Positions 9,129-17,553 of a stretch of 64,000 bases of DNA are shown piece after piece. The translations under genes were made by a program, and so were the position numbers. The DNA is from Methylorubrum rhodinum. GTDB lineage: Bacteria > Pseudomonadota > Alphaproteobacteria > Rhizobiales > Beijerinckiaceae. The DNA is taken from the NCBI RefSeq assembly GCF_014199935.1, contig NZ_JACHOP010000012.1:62001-126000 (forward strand). The letters are read 5' to 3'. The notes beneath the pieces were generated by a model. The model was not told the origin of the DNA. It saw nothing but the letters and a program-made list of their open reading frames with translations, and ran no database searches. The number at the start of each line of letters is the position of its first letter. Positions within the stretch are counted from its first letter, which is position 1.

Positions 9129-10071
9129 TGCGGTCACGGACCTGCTGCGCGAGGCCCTGGCCGACCCCGGCACCGCCTGGAGCCTCGGCAGCTTCGGCGC
9201 CATCGCCGAGTTCATGCGCGACCCGGACGAGGCGGTCTCGGGCCTGCCGGACGACCGTCTCGGCATGGCGACCGAGCGCGGCGCCATCGCCCTGAGCCCC
9301 GGCCCCGACCTGCGCCCCGTCGCTTACGAGACCTCGGTCGCCTCCGGCTGGAACCATGCCGTGGCCCTCTGCCTGCCGGAGGCTGCCTGCGCCATGAACC
9401 GGCGCGGCGTGGTGACCGAACTCGGTCCGGACCGGGAGGCCGCCCGCGAGCGGGACCGGGATGCCGTTCTGTTCGATCTCGGGCTCGACCTTCTCGCGGT
9501 CGATGCCTGCGTGCGCACGAGCGACCCGGAGTCGATCGCCTGTCTCCGCTCGGGCATCGGGCGCCCCCTGTTCGACCATGCGAACCCCATCGGTCGCCAC
9601 CTCGTCGCGATGAGCCCGCACCGTGTGTTCCTGGCGAAGGTCGGGCGCATCGAGGTCTATGCCCCGATCCCGGGCCCCGGCGGCACGAGCCCGGAGGGGC
9701 CGCACACCCACGTCCTGCCCAAGCTCCTGCGGAGCGGGCGCACGCATGCGGCGACGACGCCGATCCCGGCGGGGTGGGTGCCCTGCGCCGCCCTCCATCC
9801 GGCTCACCCCTACAAGGACATGCTGGGCCAGCGGATCGCCTTCGACGCCGCCCGGTACGAAGCCTTCCAGGTCCTGCTCGACCGCTGGGGCGATCCGGAC
9901 CTGCTCGCGCTCAAACAAGGCGGGGAGCATAGTCCGGACAGTCGGATTTCGAGCCGTCACGTGCACGGCGCCCGACGCGTGGCCGAGGTTCAGGCCCGCT
10001 TCCTACGCGGCGAGGTCGTCGAGGCCGATCCCGAGGCCGACGAGGATGAGGCCGTCGCCGACCACGGTTGA
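9106..10071 (+). CDS. Uncharacterised protein encoded in the B12 uptake operon
   Basis: A 321-residue protein of unknown function. It has no signal peptide and no membrane segment, so it is probably cytosolic. Notable features are SGWNHAVALCLPE, HVLPKLLRSGRTHAATTPIP and many His, Asp and Cys residues scattered through the chain, with an acidic C-terminal tail (EADPEADEDEAVADHG). It begins inside the 3' end of btuD with a good Shine-Dalgarno site and so should be co-transcribed from the B12 riboswitch promoter. I recall related proteins of unassigned function next to cobalamin transport genes in other Hyphomicrobiales but cannot verify the family here. A role in intracellular cobalamin handling is inference from context only. 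Confidence 0.75.
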   Translation: MASSSQADAVTDLLREALADPGTAWSLGSFGAIAEFMRDPDEAVSGLPDDRLGMATERGAIALSPGPDLRPVAYETSVASGWNHAVALCLPEAACAMNRRGVVTELGPDREAARERDRDAVLFDLGLDLLAVDACVRTSDPESIACLRSGIGRPLFDHANPIGRHLVAMSPHRVFLAKVGRIEVYAPIPGPGGTSPEGPHTHVLPKLLRSGRTHAATTPIPAGWVPCAALHPAHPYKDMLGQRIAFDAARYEAFQVLLDRWGDPDLLALKQGGEHSPDSRISSRHVHGARRVAEVQARFLRGEVVEADPEADEDEAVADHG

Positions 10072-10555
10072 GCCGGGCCGTCAGCGGGTGATCGGCCTGA
10101 TCGGCTGTCCCGGGGCGGGCAGGACGACTTATGCGCGTGGTTTCGACCCGCTGGATGGCTGGGGTCACCTGACACTGGACGACGTCCGGCAGGTCTATTG
10201 GGAGGTGCGCCGCAAAGGTTGGGACGGCCGAGCCCAGCGGGTCCTGCATTCGGTCATCCATGGGTCGTTCGGCCTGGGCGTGGGTCTCGCCCACCTCGGC
10301 ACGATGGATCCGGGTTTCGGCTTCCCTCCGACAACGGCGCCAAGGATCCGGGGACCATCTGGCTCGTCGTTGAGGAGTTGATCGAGGTCGGGGCGCCACC
10401 GTTGCAGCGAACGGTGAACTGCGTGACGCGGACGCCGGTCGACAGGGTGCCGCACGAGGAGCGGCGCCGGTTCAACGCGACATACGGGTCGGTGGTCGAC
10501 CTCGCAAGCGCCCGGGGCGTGCATCCTTTTAACTTCAAAGGGCCGCCTCACACGC
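10046..10555 (+). pseudogene. Decayed P-loop kinase gene (AAA/polynucleotide-kinase-like)
   Basis: From ATG 10046 the frame encodes RVIGLIGCPGAGRTTYARGF followed by LDDVRQVYWEVRRKGWDG, the start of a small P-loop kinase. Near 10300-10330 the similarity jumps to another frame (LPSDNGAKDPGTIWLVVEE, then RTPVDRVPHEERRRFNATYG), which points to a frameshift. The Walker A lysine is replaced by Arg (GAGRTT instead of GxGKTT), a further sign of decay. It overlaps the 3' end of the preceding gene by 26 bases and so was probably the last gene of the B12 operon. The length and end are uncertain; coding character fades by about 10560. Confidence 0.55.
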
Positions 10556-10881
10556 GCCAGTCTGGCACCAGCCTTCGACCCTGTCGTGGTCGAGGCGACG
10601 TTCTACCGGCGCGATCCGGTCGCCGCCGGCCCTCCGAGCGCGGGCCGACATTCCTCCCCTATGCGGGCCATTCTATTGCCAGACGGAGCTGAAGATCTGG
10701 CCTTTTGCGGGCGAACCTCCCGTCCGCCACATGACGGGGAGCCGGTCCCGGTTCCCCTGCCAACGGATCGCGAGGACGCCCGCTCCGTCACCGCGAGCGC
10801 CGGCGGAACGGACGCTCGCGGCTCAGGCGATCGGAGCGACGCCGTCAGTCCGGCGGCGAAGACCGACCGCCGAACGCGGCC
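10556..10881. other. Intergenic region with no recognisable gene
   Basis: Between the decayed kinase gene and the convergent acetyltransferase gene I see no frame with convincing codon pattern, domain or start signal. It may contain eroded remains of the kinase gene's 3' end. No clear terminator hairpin with a T-run was found. Confidence 0.5.
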
Positions 10882-11439
10882 TCAGGCAGCCTGTCGTCGT
10901 GCCGCGGCTCCGGCGGCCTCGGCGGCGATCTCTGGAAGAGGCGCGAGGCGGCCGGTGGCGTGCAGCACGCCCTCGGCGCCGTCGAGGGCGCCCGGAATCA
11001 GGTCGAGGCCGAGGAAGCGTTCGCGCTCGAACGGGCCGGGCATGGCGAGGCCCGCCGCCCGCTCTCCGGTGAAACCGAAGCGGGCATAGTAGGGTGCATC
11101 GCCCACGAGCAGCACGGCGCCGTGGCCGAGTTCGGCCGCTCGGGTCAGCGCACGGCGCATCAGAGCGCCGCCGAGGCCCGCGCCCTGCAGGCTCGGATCG
11201 ACCGCGAGCGGTCCGAGCAGCAGCGCGGGACGGCCGCAGCCCGCCGCGACCTCCCACAGCCGCACGGTGCCGACGAGTTTCTCGCCATGCACGGCCGTCA
11301 CGGCGAGGCCGCGTGCGGGCAGGCGGCCCTCGCGCAGGCGCTGCGACGTCTTCAGGAAGCGGGCCGGGCCGAAGCAGGCGTCGAGCAGGCGCTCGCGCAC
11401 GGCGACGTCCGAGGCGATCTCATCACGGATCTGGATCAC
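10882..11439 (-). CDS. GNAT-family N-acetyltransferase
   Basis: Probable acetyl-CoA-dependent N-acetyltransferase of 185 residues; substrate unknown. The GNAT core is visible: LVGTVRLWEV (beta 4), LLGPLAVDPSLQGAGLGGALMRRAL (the acetyl-CoA-binding Q/RxxGxG/A loop) and HGAVLLVGDAPYYARFGF (beta 5 and the YY..FGF signature seen in YhbS-like proteins). Ala-rich C-terminus. It lies alone on the minus strand, ~150 bases downstream of the decarboxylase gene that points the same way, and could be its distal partner, but that is not shown. Confidence 0.85.
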   Translation of the reverse strand: MIQIRDEIASDVAVRERLLDACFGPARFLKTSQRLREGRLPARGLAVTAVHGEKLVGTVRLWEVAAGCGRPALLLGPLAVDPSLQGAGLGGALMRRALTRAAELGHGAVLLVGDAPYYARFGFTGERAAGLAMPGPFERERFLGLDLIPGALDGAEGVLHATGRLAPLPEIAAEAAGAAARRQAA

Positions 11440-11589
11440 GGCCGTACCCTCCCAACGCGCCGACAGGCGGGAAGAAACAGCCCTCGCACCTGCACGCGGC
11501 AGGCCGTCCGGGACACATCGACGAGCGCGCCCCGTGGGGCACGCGGGTTTCTTGGCGGAAAAAGCGTGAACGAAGCCTGAGGGCGGCGT

Positions 11590-12756
11590 TCAGATCACGA
11601 TCTGTTCGAGCGGCGGGAAGCCGTTGAAGGCGACCGCCGCGTAGGTCGTGGTGTAGGCGCCCGCGCCCTCGATCCACACCTTGTCGCCGATCGAGAGGGA
11701 GACCGGCAGCGGGTAGTGGTTCTTCTCGTAGAGCACGTCGACCGAGTCGCAGGTCGGGCCGGCGACGACGCAAGGCGCCATCCGGTCCTCGTCGTGGGCG
11801 GTCTTGATCGCGTAGCGGATCGACTCGTCCATGGTCTCGGCGAGACCGCCGAACTTGCCGATGTCGAGATAGACCCAGCGCACCTCGTCGTCCGCTTCCG
11901 ACTTCTTCGAGACCAGCACGACCTCGGCCTCGATCAACCCGGCATTGCCGACCATGCCGCGGCCCGGCTCGATGATGGTCTCCGGAATGCGGTTGCCAAA
12001 ATGCTTGGTGAGCGCGCGGAAGATCGCGTCGCCGTAGCTCTCCACGCCCGGCACCTGCTTGAGGTACTTGGTCGGGAAGCCGCCGCCGAGATTGACCATC
12101 GACAGGCCGATGCCCCGCAGCGCGCATTCCTGGAAGATCATGGAGGCGGAGGCGAGCGCCCCGTCCCAGGCTTCGGTGTTGGCCTGCTGCGAACCGACGT
12201 GGAACGACACGCCGTAGGCGTCGAGGCCGTGCCGGTGGGCATGCTCCAGCACATTGACCGCCATCTCCGGTTCGCAGCCGAATTTGCGGGAGAGCGGCCA
12301 GTCGGCACCCGCACCGTCGCAGAGGATGCGGCAGAACACCTGAACCTCGGACGCCTCGACGCCCGCCGCCTCGGCGGCGCGGACGATCTTGTCCACTTCC
12401 GCCTGGCAATCGACCGCGAAGAGGCGGATGCCGAGCTTGAGCGCGCGCACCACGTCGCGCTCCTTCTTGATGGTGTTGCCGAACGAGATGCGATCCGCCG
12501 TGGCGCCGGCCGCCAGCGCCATCTCGATCTCGGCGACCGACGCGGTGTCGAAGCAGGAGCCCAGCTCGGCGAGCAGCCGCAGCACTTCCGCGGCCGGGTT
12601 CGCCTTCACGGCGTAGAACACGCGGGTATCGGGCAGAGCGCGGGCGAACTGCGAAAAATTCTCGCGCACGACTTCGAGGTCGAGCACCATCACCGGACCC
12701 TCGTCCCGGCCGAGGTCACGGCGCGCGCGCAGGTAATCGCGGATGCGATCGGTCAT
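11590..12756 (-). CDS. PLP-dependent ornithine/lysine decarboxylase (fold type III)
   Basis: Decarboxylates ornithine (to putrescine) and possibly lysine or diaminopimelate, in polyamine synthesis. 388 residues from ATG 12756. The PLP lysine is K51 in FYAVKANP; the phosphate- and substrate-binding segments are NLGGGFPTKY and EPGRGMVGN; the catalytic Cys at the dimer interface is in GPTCDSVDVLYE. The length and the absence of a second domain fit the eukaryotic-like bacterial ornithine decarboxylases of alphaproteobacteria, distinct from the long AAT-fold SpeC/SpeF enzymes. The upstream ~460 bases on the same strand contain no gene and could be a regulatory leader (see separate entry). Exact substrate preference cannot be told from sequence. 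Confidence 0.9.
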   Translation of the reverse strand: MTDRIRDYLRARRDLGRDEGPVMVLDLEVVRENFSQFARALPDTRVFYAVKANPAAEVLRLLAELGSCFDTASVAEIEMALAAGATADRISFGNTIKKERDVVRALKLGIRLFAVDCQAEVDKIVRAAEAAGVEASEVQVFCRILCDGAGADWPLSRKFGCEPEMAVNVLEHAHRHGLDAYGVSFHVGSQQANTEAWDGALASASMIFQECALRGIGLSMVNLGGGFPTKYLKQVPGVESYGDAIFRALTKHFGNRIPETIIEPGRGMVGNAGLIEAEVVLVSKKSEADDEVRWVYLDIGKFGGLAETMDESIRYAIKTAHDEDRMAPCVVAGPTCDSVDVLYEKNHYPLPVSLSIGDKVWIEGAGAYTTTYAAVAFNGFPPLEQIVI

Positions 12757-13220
12757 TGGTCGTCCCCACCACAGGTTCGAGGGCGCCGTCTGGGGCGCGA
12801 GAATCGAATCGTGACGACCCTCGCGGATCGTCGGCGTCAGGGGGCGATGCGTCGCGTCCGTCCACGCGCTTTGGAGACGCGGGATCGGCCACGAGTGCAG
12901 AGCACCCGGAAGCTGCCGTGGATTGGATGGGGGAACCCCAACCGCACGCCGGGCAAGGAGAAACAAGCCTCTTCGGTGTCGGCCTTTGGAGGGCCGACGA
13001 GACCAAAAAAGCCCGTTCGTCGTTGCTTTAAGCTGCGTCCCCCGTGGAGAGCGGGGTTCGCCGGTTTCGCCTCCGGCTGCCGGTTGTTGTTGAGGTCTGG
13101 TGTCGCCACCCGGATGCCGGCCGTAGGGATCCACCCCTTGCGACCATCGATCCTTTAAGACCCCTGGCGGCTGTCCGGCAGTTGACCGGATGCCCACCAA
13201 CCGGCACGCGGCCACAGGCA
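12757..13220 (-). promoter_or_regulatory. Long leader region of the decarboxylase gene, candidate structured RNA
   Basis: About 460 bases before the decarboxylase start hold no convincing gene. On the minus strand they contain a run AACGACGAACGGGCTTTTTT just before a perfect 7-bp stem-loop (12978-12998, arms GTCGGCC/GGCCGAC). Rfam describes a speF leader motif in alphaproteobacteria upstream of ornithine decarboxylase genes; position and orientation fit, but I cannot confirm the match by eye. The remaining part of the gap (13221-13498) shows no gene and probably carries the divergent promoters. Confidence 0.35.
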
Positions 13221-13498
13221 CGTGCGAAATTGGGCGAGGCGGATATACGCATCGTGCCGGCTGGAAACAAGCGGTTTCTCACATCCTTAGCCGGCGCTTC
13301 CCTATCCTCACGCGATCGTGGCAGCCGCGCATCACTCCCATTGCCGGCTGAAGTTTCGCGGATCATGCGTACGCTCCTCCCGGCGTCCGGAACGCCGCGG
13401 AGGACAACCCTTTTCAAGCCCGTCGGGACGGTCCATTGAACCGGGCCGAAGCTTGGCCCGCGCCTTCGGGCGGGCCGACATGCGAGCCGAAGGGAGTC

Positions 13499-15055
13499 AT
13501 GACCGAGCCGTCCCGCCGTGCCGTCGTCTCAGGCCTCGCCGCCGGCTTGGCCGGCCTGCCCGCCCTCGCATGGGGGCAGGCGACGCCCTTCGGCTTCGAG
13601 ACGGTGGAGGCGGAAGCCAAAAGACTCGCCGCCGCGCCGTTCGACGCCGCGGTGCCGCCGTTGCCCGAGGTGCTGGCCAAGCTCGATTACGATGCGTGGC
13701 GCGACATCCGCTTCCGGCCGGACCGCGCCTTCCCGGTCGGTGCCGACGGGCGCTTCCGGCTGCAACTGTTCCACCTCGGCTTCCTCTATCCGCGGCCCGT
13801 GGCGGTGAGCCTCGTGAAGGCCGGGATGGCCACGCCGATCGCCTACGATCCGGCGCTGTTCGATCTCGGCCGGACCAAGCTCGACGCAGCCCTGCCGAAG
13901 GATCTGGGATTTGCCGGCATTCGCCTGCACACCGCGCTCAACCGGCCGGACGTGATCGACGAGCTGATCGTCTTCGTCGGCGCGAGCTACTTTCGTTTTC
14001 TCGGCCAAGATCAGCTTTACGGCCTGTCGGCGCGGGCATTGGCCGTGAACACGGAAGCGAAGGGCGGGCCGGAGGAATTCCCGGCCTTCCGCGCCTTCTG
14101 GATCGAGGCGGAGGGCGAGCCCGGCACCTGCACGATCCACGCCCTCCTCGACGGGCCGTCGCAGACCGGGGCCTACCGCTTCACCGTGCGGCCGGGCCCT
14201 GAGACCACCGTGGCGGTGACCGCGACGCTGTTTCCGCGGCGCGACCTGAACGATGCGGGCCTCGCGCCGCTCACCTCCATGTATTTCATCGGCGAAACGG
14301 ATCGGGGCCACAGCGACGATTATCGGCCGGAACTGCACGATTCCGATGGCCTCCAGATCGCGGCGAGCTCGGGCGAGTGGCTGTGGCGGCCCCTCGACAA
14401 CCCGCGGGAGCGGCGCGTCGCGACCTTCTCGGTCGCCTCGCCGAAGGGCTTCGGGCTGATGCAGCGCGACCGGTCCTTTGCCAGCTACCAGGATCTGGAG
14501 GCCGGCTACGAACGCCGTCCCGGCTACTTCGTCGAGCCCGAGGGCGATTGGGGCGAGGGAAGCGTCGTGCTGGTCGAACTGCCGACCGACAACGAGACCG
14601 CCGACAACATCGTCGCGTTCTGGCGGCCGAAGGTGCCCTACCCGGTCGGACAGCCGGCGCGGCTGGCCTACCGCATCCGCGCGGTCGGCGGCGAAAGCCT
14701 CCACCCGAACGGGCAGGTCGCCAACACCTTCCTGGCCACGCCCGCGGCGAGCGGCGCGGCGCGTAAGGAGGGCGACCCGGAGGGCCGGCTCGCCCGGCGC
14801 TTCCTCATCGATTTCGGCGGCGGCGCGCTGGCCCAGCGCCCAACCGGGGCGCCCCCGCCGGAGGTGGTGGCGAGCACGAGCGTAGGGCGGATCGTCGCCA
14901 CCTCGATCGTGCCGAACCCGCATGTCGGAGGGTTTCGCGCGGCGCTCGACATACGCCTCGATGCGCCGGGCACCACGGAGTTGCGCCTCTACCTGCGCGA
15001 CGCGGGCGGGAACGCGCTGACCGAGACATGGACCTTCCCCTGGAGCGCGGCGTGA
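13499..15055 (+). CDS. mdoG: Periplasmic glucan biosynthesis protein (MdoG/OpgG-OpgD family)
   Basis: Acts in the periplasm on the backbone of osmoregulated glucans. 518 residues from ATG 13499, preceded by AAGGGAG. The N-terminus SRRAVVSGLAAGLAGLPALAWG is a twin-arginine signal, a trait of OpgD more than OpgG. The MdoG domain follows: LDYDAWRDIRFRPDRAF, SYFRFLGQDQLYGLSARALA, TSMYFIGETDRGHSDDYRPELHDSDGLQ, and a C-terminal Ig-like domain starting near PTGAPPPEVVAS. A longer in-frame start at 13436 would bury the signal and is less likely. The next gene overlaps its stop. Confidence 0.9.
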   Translation: MTEPSRRAVVSGLAAGLAGLPALAWGQATPFGFETVEAEAKRLAAAPFDAAVPPLPEVLAKLDYDAWRDIRFRPDRAFPVGADGRFRLQLFHLGFLYPRPVAVSLVKAGMATPIAYDPALFDLGRTKLDAALPKDLGFAGIRLHTALNRPDVIDELIVFVGASYFRFLGQDQLYGLSARALAVNTEAKGGPEEFPAFRAFWIEAEGEPGTCTIHALLDGPSQTGAYRFTVRPGPETTVAVTATLFPRRDLNDAGLAPLTSMYFIGETDRGHSDDYRPELHDSDGLQIAASSGEWLWRPLDNPRERRVATFSVASPKGFGLMQRDRSFASYQDLEAGYERRPGYFVEPEGDWGEGSVVLVELPTDNETADNIVAFWRPKVPYPVGQPARLAYRIRAVGGESLHPNGQVANTFLATPAASGAARKEGDPEGRLARRFLIDFGGGALAQRPTGAPPPEVVASTSVGRIVATSIVPNPHVGGFRAALDIRLDAPGTTELRLYLRDAGGNALTETWTFPWSAA

Positions 15056-15546
15056 GCCGCGAAGACCACGCCGACGGGCTCGCGGTGACGATCCGCCCGG
15101 CCGTGCCGGCGGACCTCGACGCGCTGGTCGCCCTGGAGCACGCCGCCTTCGCCACCGACCGGGCCGAGCGCCGGGCGATCCGCCACGCGATCCGCTCGGC
15201 CAGCATGAGCCTGCTGGTGGCGCTGGCGCGGGATGGCGGCGAGGACATCTTGGTCGGCGCCGCGACCCTGGAGCGGCGGCGCAACAGCGGCGTCGCCCGG
15301 CTCTCCTCGATCGCCGTCGCCCCGGCGCGGGCCGGCCACGGCCTCGGCGCCCTGCTGCTCGACGCGGCGGAGGCCGACGCCCGCGATCACGGCCGCACCC
15401 GGCTGCGGCTGGAGGTACGGGCCGACAACGGCGCCGGCATCCGCCTCTACGAGCGGCACGGCTACACCCGCTACGGGACCAAGCCGGACTATTACGAGGA
15501 CGGCATGGAGGCGTGGTGCTACGAGAAGGCGCTCGCCCCGGACTGA
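15052..15546 (+). CDS. GNAT-family N-acetyltransferase (RimI-like)
   Basis: Probable N-acetyltransferase of ~164 residues. It shows VTIRPAVPADLDALVALEHAAF at the N-terminus, RLSSIAVAPARAGHGLGALLLDAAE (acetyl-CoA loop) and LEVRADNGAGIRLYERHGY, the RimI-type C-terminal signature. The GTG at 15052 overlaps the mdoG stop (GTGA), favouring translational coupling; an in-frame ATG at 15028 would overlap mdoG by 28 bases. Substrate unknown. Co-expression with mdoG is likely from the overlap, but a link between the two functions is not evident. Confidence 0.88.
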   Translation: MSREDHADGLAVTIRPAVPADLDALVALEHAAFATDRAERRAIRHAIRSASMSLLVALARDGGEDILVGAATLERRRNSGVARLSSIAVAPARAGHGLGALLLDAAEADARDHGRTRLRLEVRADNGAGIRLYERHGYTRYGTKPDYYEDGMEAWCYEKALAPD

Positions 15547-15734
15547 GCACCGCCGGAACCGCAGGCTCGACAGCGCGCTTCCATCTCTGCCCACGCTGCG
15601 ACGCAACCGACGACGTGCGCCAGCGCACTGGCAGACCTGGCCGATGGGGCCACGTTGCGGGTACTTACCCGCGTCTCCCGGCCCCGAAGCTCCCGTCTCC
15701 CGGCCGGCAGCGCCCAAATCCCGAAGAGAGCCGA

Positions 15735-16823
15735 ATGCCGAACCTGTTCGATCCGATCACGCTGGGCGCCATCGCGCTGCCGAACCGCATCCTGATGGCC
15801 CCGCTCACCCGTGGCCGGTCCACCCGTGCCCACGTGCCGACGCCGCTCATGGCCGAGTACTACGCCCAGCGCGCGGGCGCCGGCCTGATCATCTCGGAGG
15901 CCACCGGTATCAGCCAGGAAGGCCTCGGCTGGCCCTACGCGCCGGGCATCTGGTCGGACGAGCAGGTCGAGGCCTGGAAGCCGGTGGTGAAGGCGGTCCA
16001 CGACCGGGGCGGGCGCATCGTCAGCCAGCTCTGGCACATGGGCTACCTCGTCCATCCGGATTTCCTGGGCGGCGAGCCGCCGGTCGCCCCCTCCGAGGCG
16101 ACGGCACCCGACGAGGCCCATACCTACGAGGGCAAGAAGCCCTACGGAAAGGCCCGCGCTCTGCGCGAGGACGAGATCCCGCGCCTCATCGCCGATTACG
16201 AGCGCGCCGCGCGCAACGCGGTGGCCGCGGGCTTCGACGGCGTGCAGATCCACGCCGCCAACGGCTACCTCCTCGACGAGTTCATCCGCGACGGCTCGAA
16301 CAAGCGCTCCGACCGCTACGGCGGCTCGGTCGAGAACCGGGTGCGGCTCGTGACCAAGGTGGCGCAGGCGGTGGCGGGCGTGGTCGGCGCCGATCGCACC
16401 GGCATCCGGTTCTCGCCCAACGGCCCGATCCAGGGCGTGGACGATTCGAACCCGCACGAGACCTTCGGGCTCGCCGCCGAGATGATGGACCGCGTCGGCC
16501 TCGCCTTCATCGAGATGCGCGAGCCGGGCCCGGACGGCACCTTCGGCAAGGCCACCGTGCCGCCCGTCGCCCCGGTCATCAAGGAGCGCTTCCGCGGCCC
16601 GGTCATCCTGAACTGCGACTACGACGGCGCGCGCGCCCAGGCCGCGGTGGAATCGGGCGAGGCCGACGCCGTCGCCTTCGGCCGCCCGTTCATCGCCAAC
16701 CCGGACCTGCCGGAGCGGATCGCCAAGGGCTTGCCCTTCGCCAAGGACGACATGAAGACCTGGTACAGCCAGGGCCCGGAGGGCTACGTCGACTACCCGA
16801 CGGCGGAGAAGCAGGCGGCCTGA
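15735..16823 (+). CDS. Old Yellow Enzyme family alkene reductase (NemA-like)
   Basis: FMN-dependent NAD(P)H oxidoreductase that reduces activated C=C bonds or nitro compounds. 362 residues from ATG 15735 (MPNLFDPITLGAIALPNRI). Family marks: MAPLTRGRS, SQLWHMGYLVHP, the active-site His/Asn pair in GVQIHAANGYLLDEFIRDG, KRSDRYGGSVENR, and VAFGRPFIANPDL in the FMN phosphate site. A strong terminator follows. It stands alone between the acetyltransferase and the HAD gene; no TetR/NemR regulator adjoins it. Confidence 0.92.
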   Translation: MPNLFDPITLGAIALPNRILMAPLTRGRSTRAHVPTPLMAEYYAQRAGAGLIISEATGISQEGLGWPYAPGIWSDEQVEAWKPVVKAVHDRGGRIVSQLWHMGYLVHPDFLGGEPPVAPSEATAPDEAHTYEGKKPYGKARALREDEIPRLIADYERAARNAVAAGFDGVQIHAANGYLLDEFIRDGSNKRSDRYGGSVENRVRLVTKVAQAVAGVVGADRTGIRFSPNGPIQGVDDSNPHETFGLAAEMMDRVGLAFIEMREPGPDGTFGKATVPPVAPVIKERFRGPVILNCDYDGARAQAAVESGEADAVAFGRPFIANPDLPERIAKGLPFAKDDMKTWYSQGPEGYVDYPTAEKQAA

Positions 16824-16852
16824 GGCCGTCCCGAAGATCGGTCGAATCGGAG

Positions 16853-16886
16853 GACGGCCCCGTGCGAGCGGGGCCGTCGTCGTTTT
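16853..16886 (+). terminator. Rho-independent terminator after the alkene reductase gene
   Basis: A perfect 9-bp stem (GACGGCCCC / GGGGCCGTC) with an 8-base loop is followed by GTCGTTTT. It lies 29 bases after the stop codon and only ~10 bases before the next start, so it also forms the 5' edge of the HAD gene leader. Confidence 0.8.
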
Positions 16887-16896
16887 GGAGGATCGT

Positions 16897-17553
16897 TTGC
16901 CGGTGAGCGTCACGCGCGCGAAGGCCCCGCCCTACCGCATCGTCGCCTTCGATTTCGACGGGACGCTCGCCGACACCTTTCCGTGGTTCTGCTCGGTGCT
17001 GAACGGCGTGGCCGACCGGTACCGTTTCCGCCGCGTGGAAACCCACGAGGTCGAGCGGCTGCGGAGGATGAGCGCCCGCGCGATCATCGCCGATCTCGGC
17101 ATTCCGGCCTGGAAGGTGCCGCTGATCGCCCGGCACATGCGCGCGCTCGCGGCGCGCGACGCCGACGCGATCCGGCTGTTTCCCGGCGTGCCGGAGATGC
17201 TCGGTGCGCTCGATGCTGCGGGTGTTCGCCTCGCGGTGGTCAGCTCCAACGGCGAGGCGACGGTGCGGCGAGCGCTCGGGGAGCCGGGTGGCTCCATCCG
17301 CCACTACGCCTGCGGCGCCGCGCTGTTCGGCAAGGCGCGGCATCTGCGGGCGGTGGCGCGCGAAGCAGGCGTGGCGCCGGGCCGGATGCTGGCGGTGGGC
17401 GACGAGATCCGCGACGCCGAGGCGGCGGCCAAAGCCGGCTGCGCCTTCGGGGCGGTCGCCTGGGGCTACACCGAGCGCGCGGCGCTTTCGGCAAAGGCGC
17501 CGGCCCACCTGTTCGGCGAGCCGGGCGAGATCGTCGAAGCCGTGGCTTACTGA
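16897..17553 (+). CDS. HAD-family hydrolase (phosphoglycolate phosphatase-like)
   Basis: Probable small-molecule phosphatase of ~218 residues. HAD motif I is VAFDFDGTLADT (nucleophile D19), motif II LAVVSSNGE, the lysine of motif III is in FGKARHL, motif IV is AVGDEIRDAEAA. The GGAGGA at 16887-16892 fits a TTG start at 16897 or a GTG at 16903; no ATG is available, so the start is non-standard. Its 3' end overlaps the convergent bamE gene by 7 bases. Substrate cannot be named from sequence. Confidence 0.86.
   Translation: MPVSVTRAKAPPYRIVAFDFDGTLADTFPWFCSVLNGVADRYRFRRVETHEVERLRRMSARAIIADLGIPAWKVPLIARHMRALAARDADAIRLFPGVPEMLGALDAAGVRLAVVSSNGEATVRRALGEPGGSIRHYACGAALFGKARHLRAVAREAGVAPGRMLAVGDEIRDAEAAAKAGCAFGAVAWGYTERAALSAKAPAHLFGEPGEIVEAVAY

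Noticed and set aside
12837..13109. Small minus-strand protein of ~90 residues in the decarboxylase leader
   Set aside because: Starts with GTG, has no good Shine-Dalgarno or recognisable domain and sits in the probable leader RNA; kept only as a possible leader-peptide idea.
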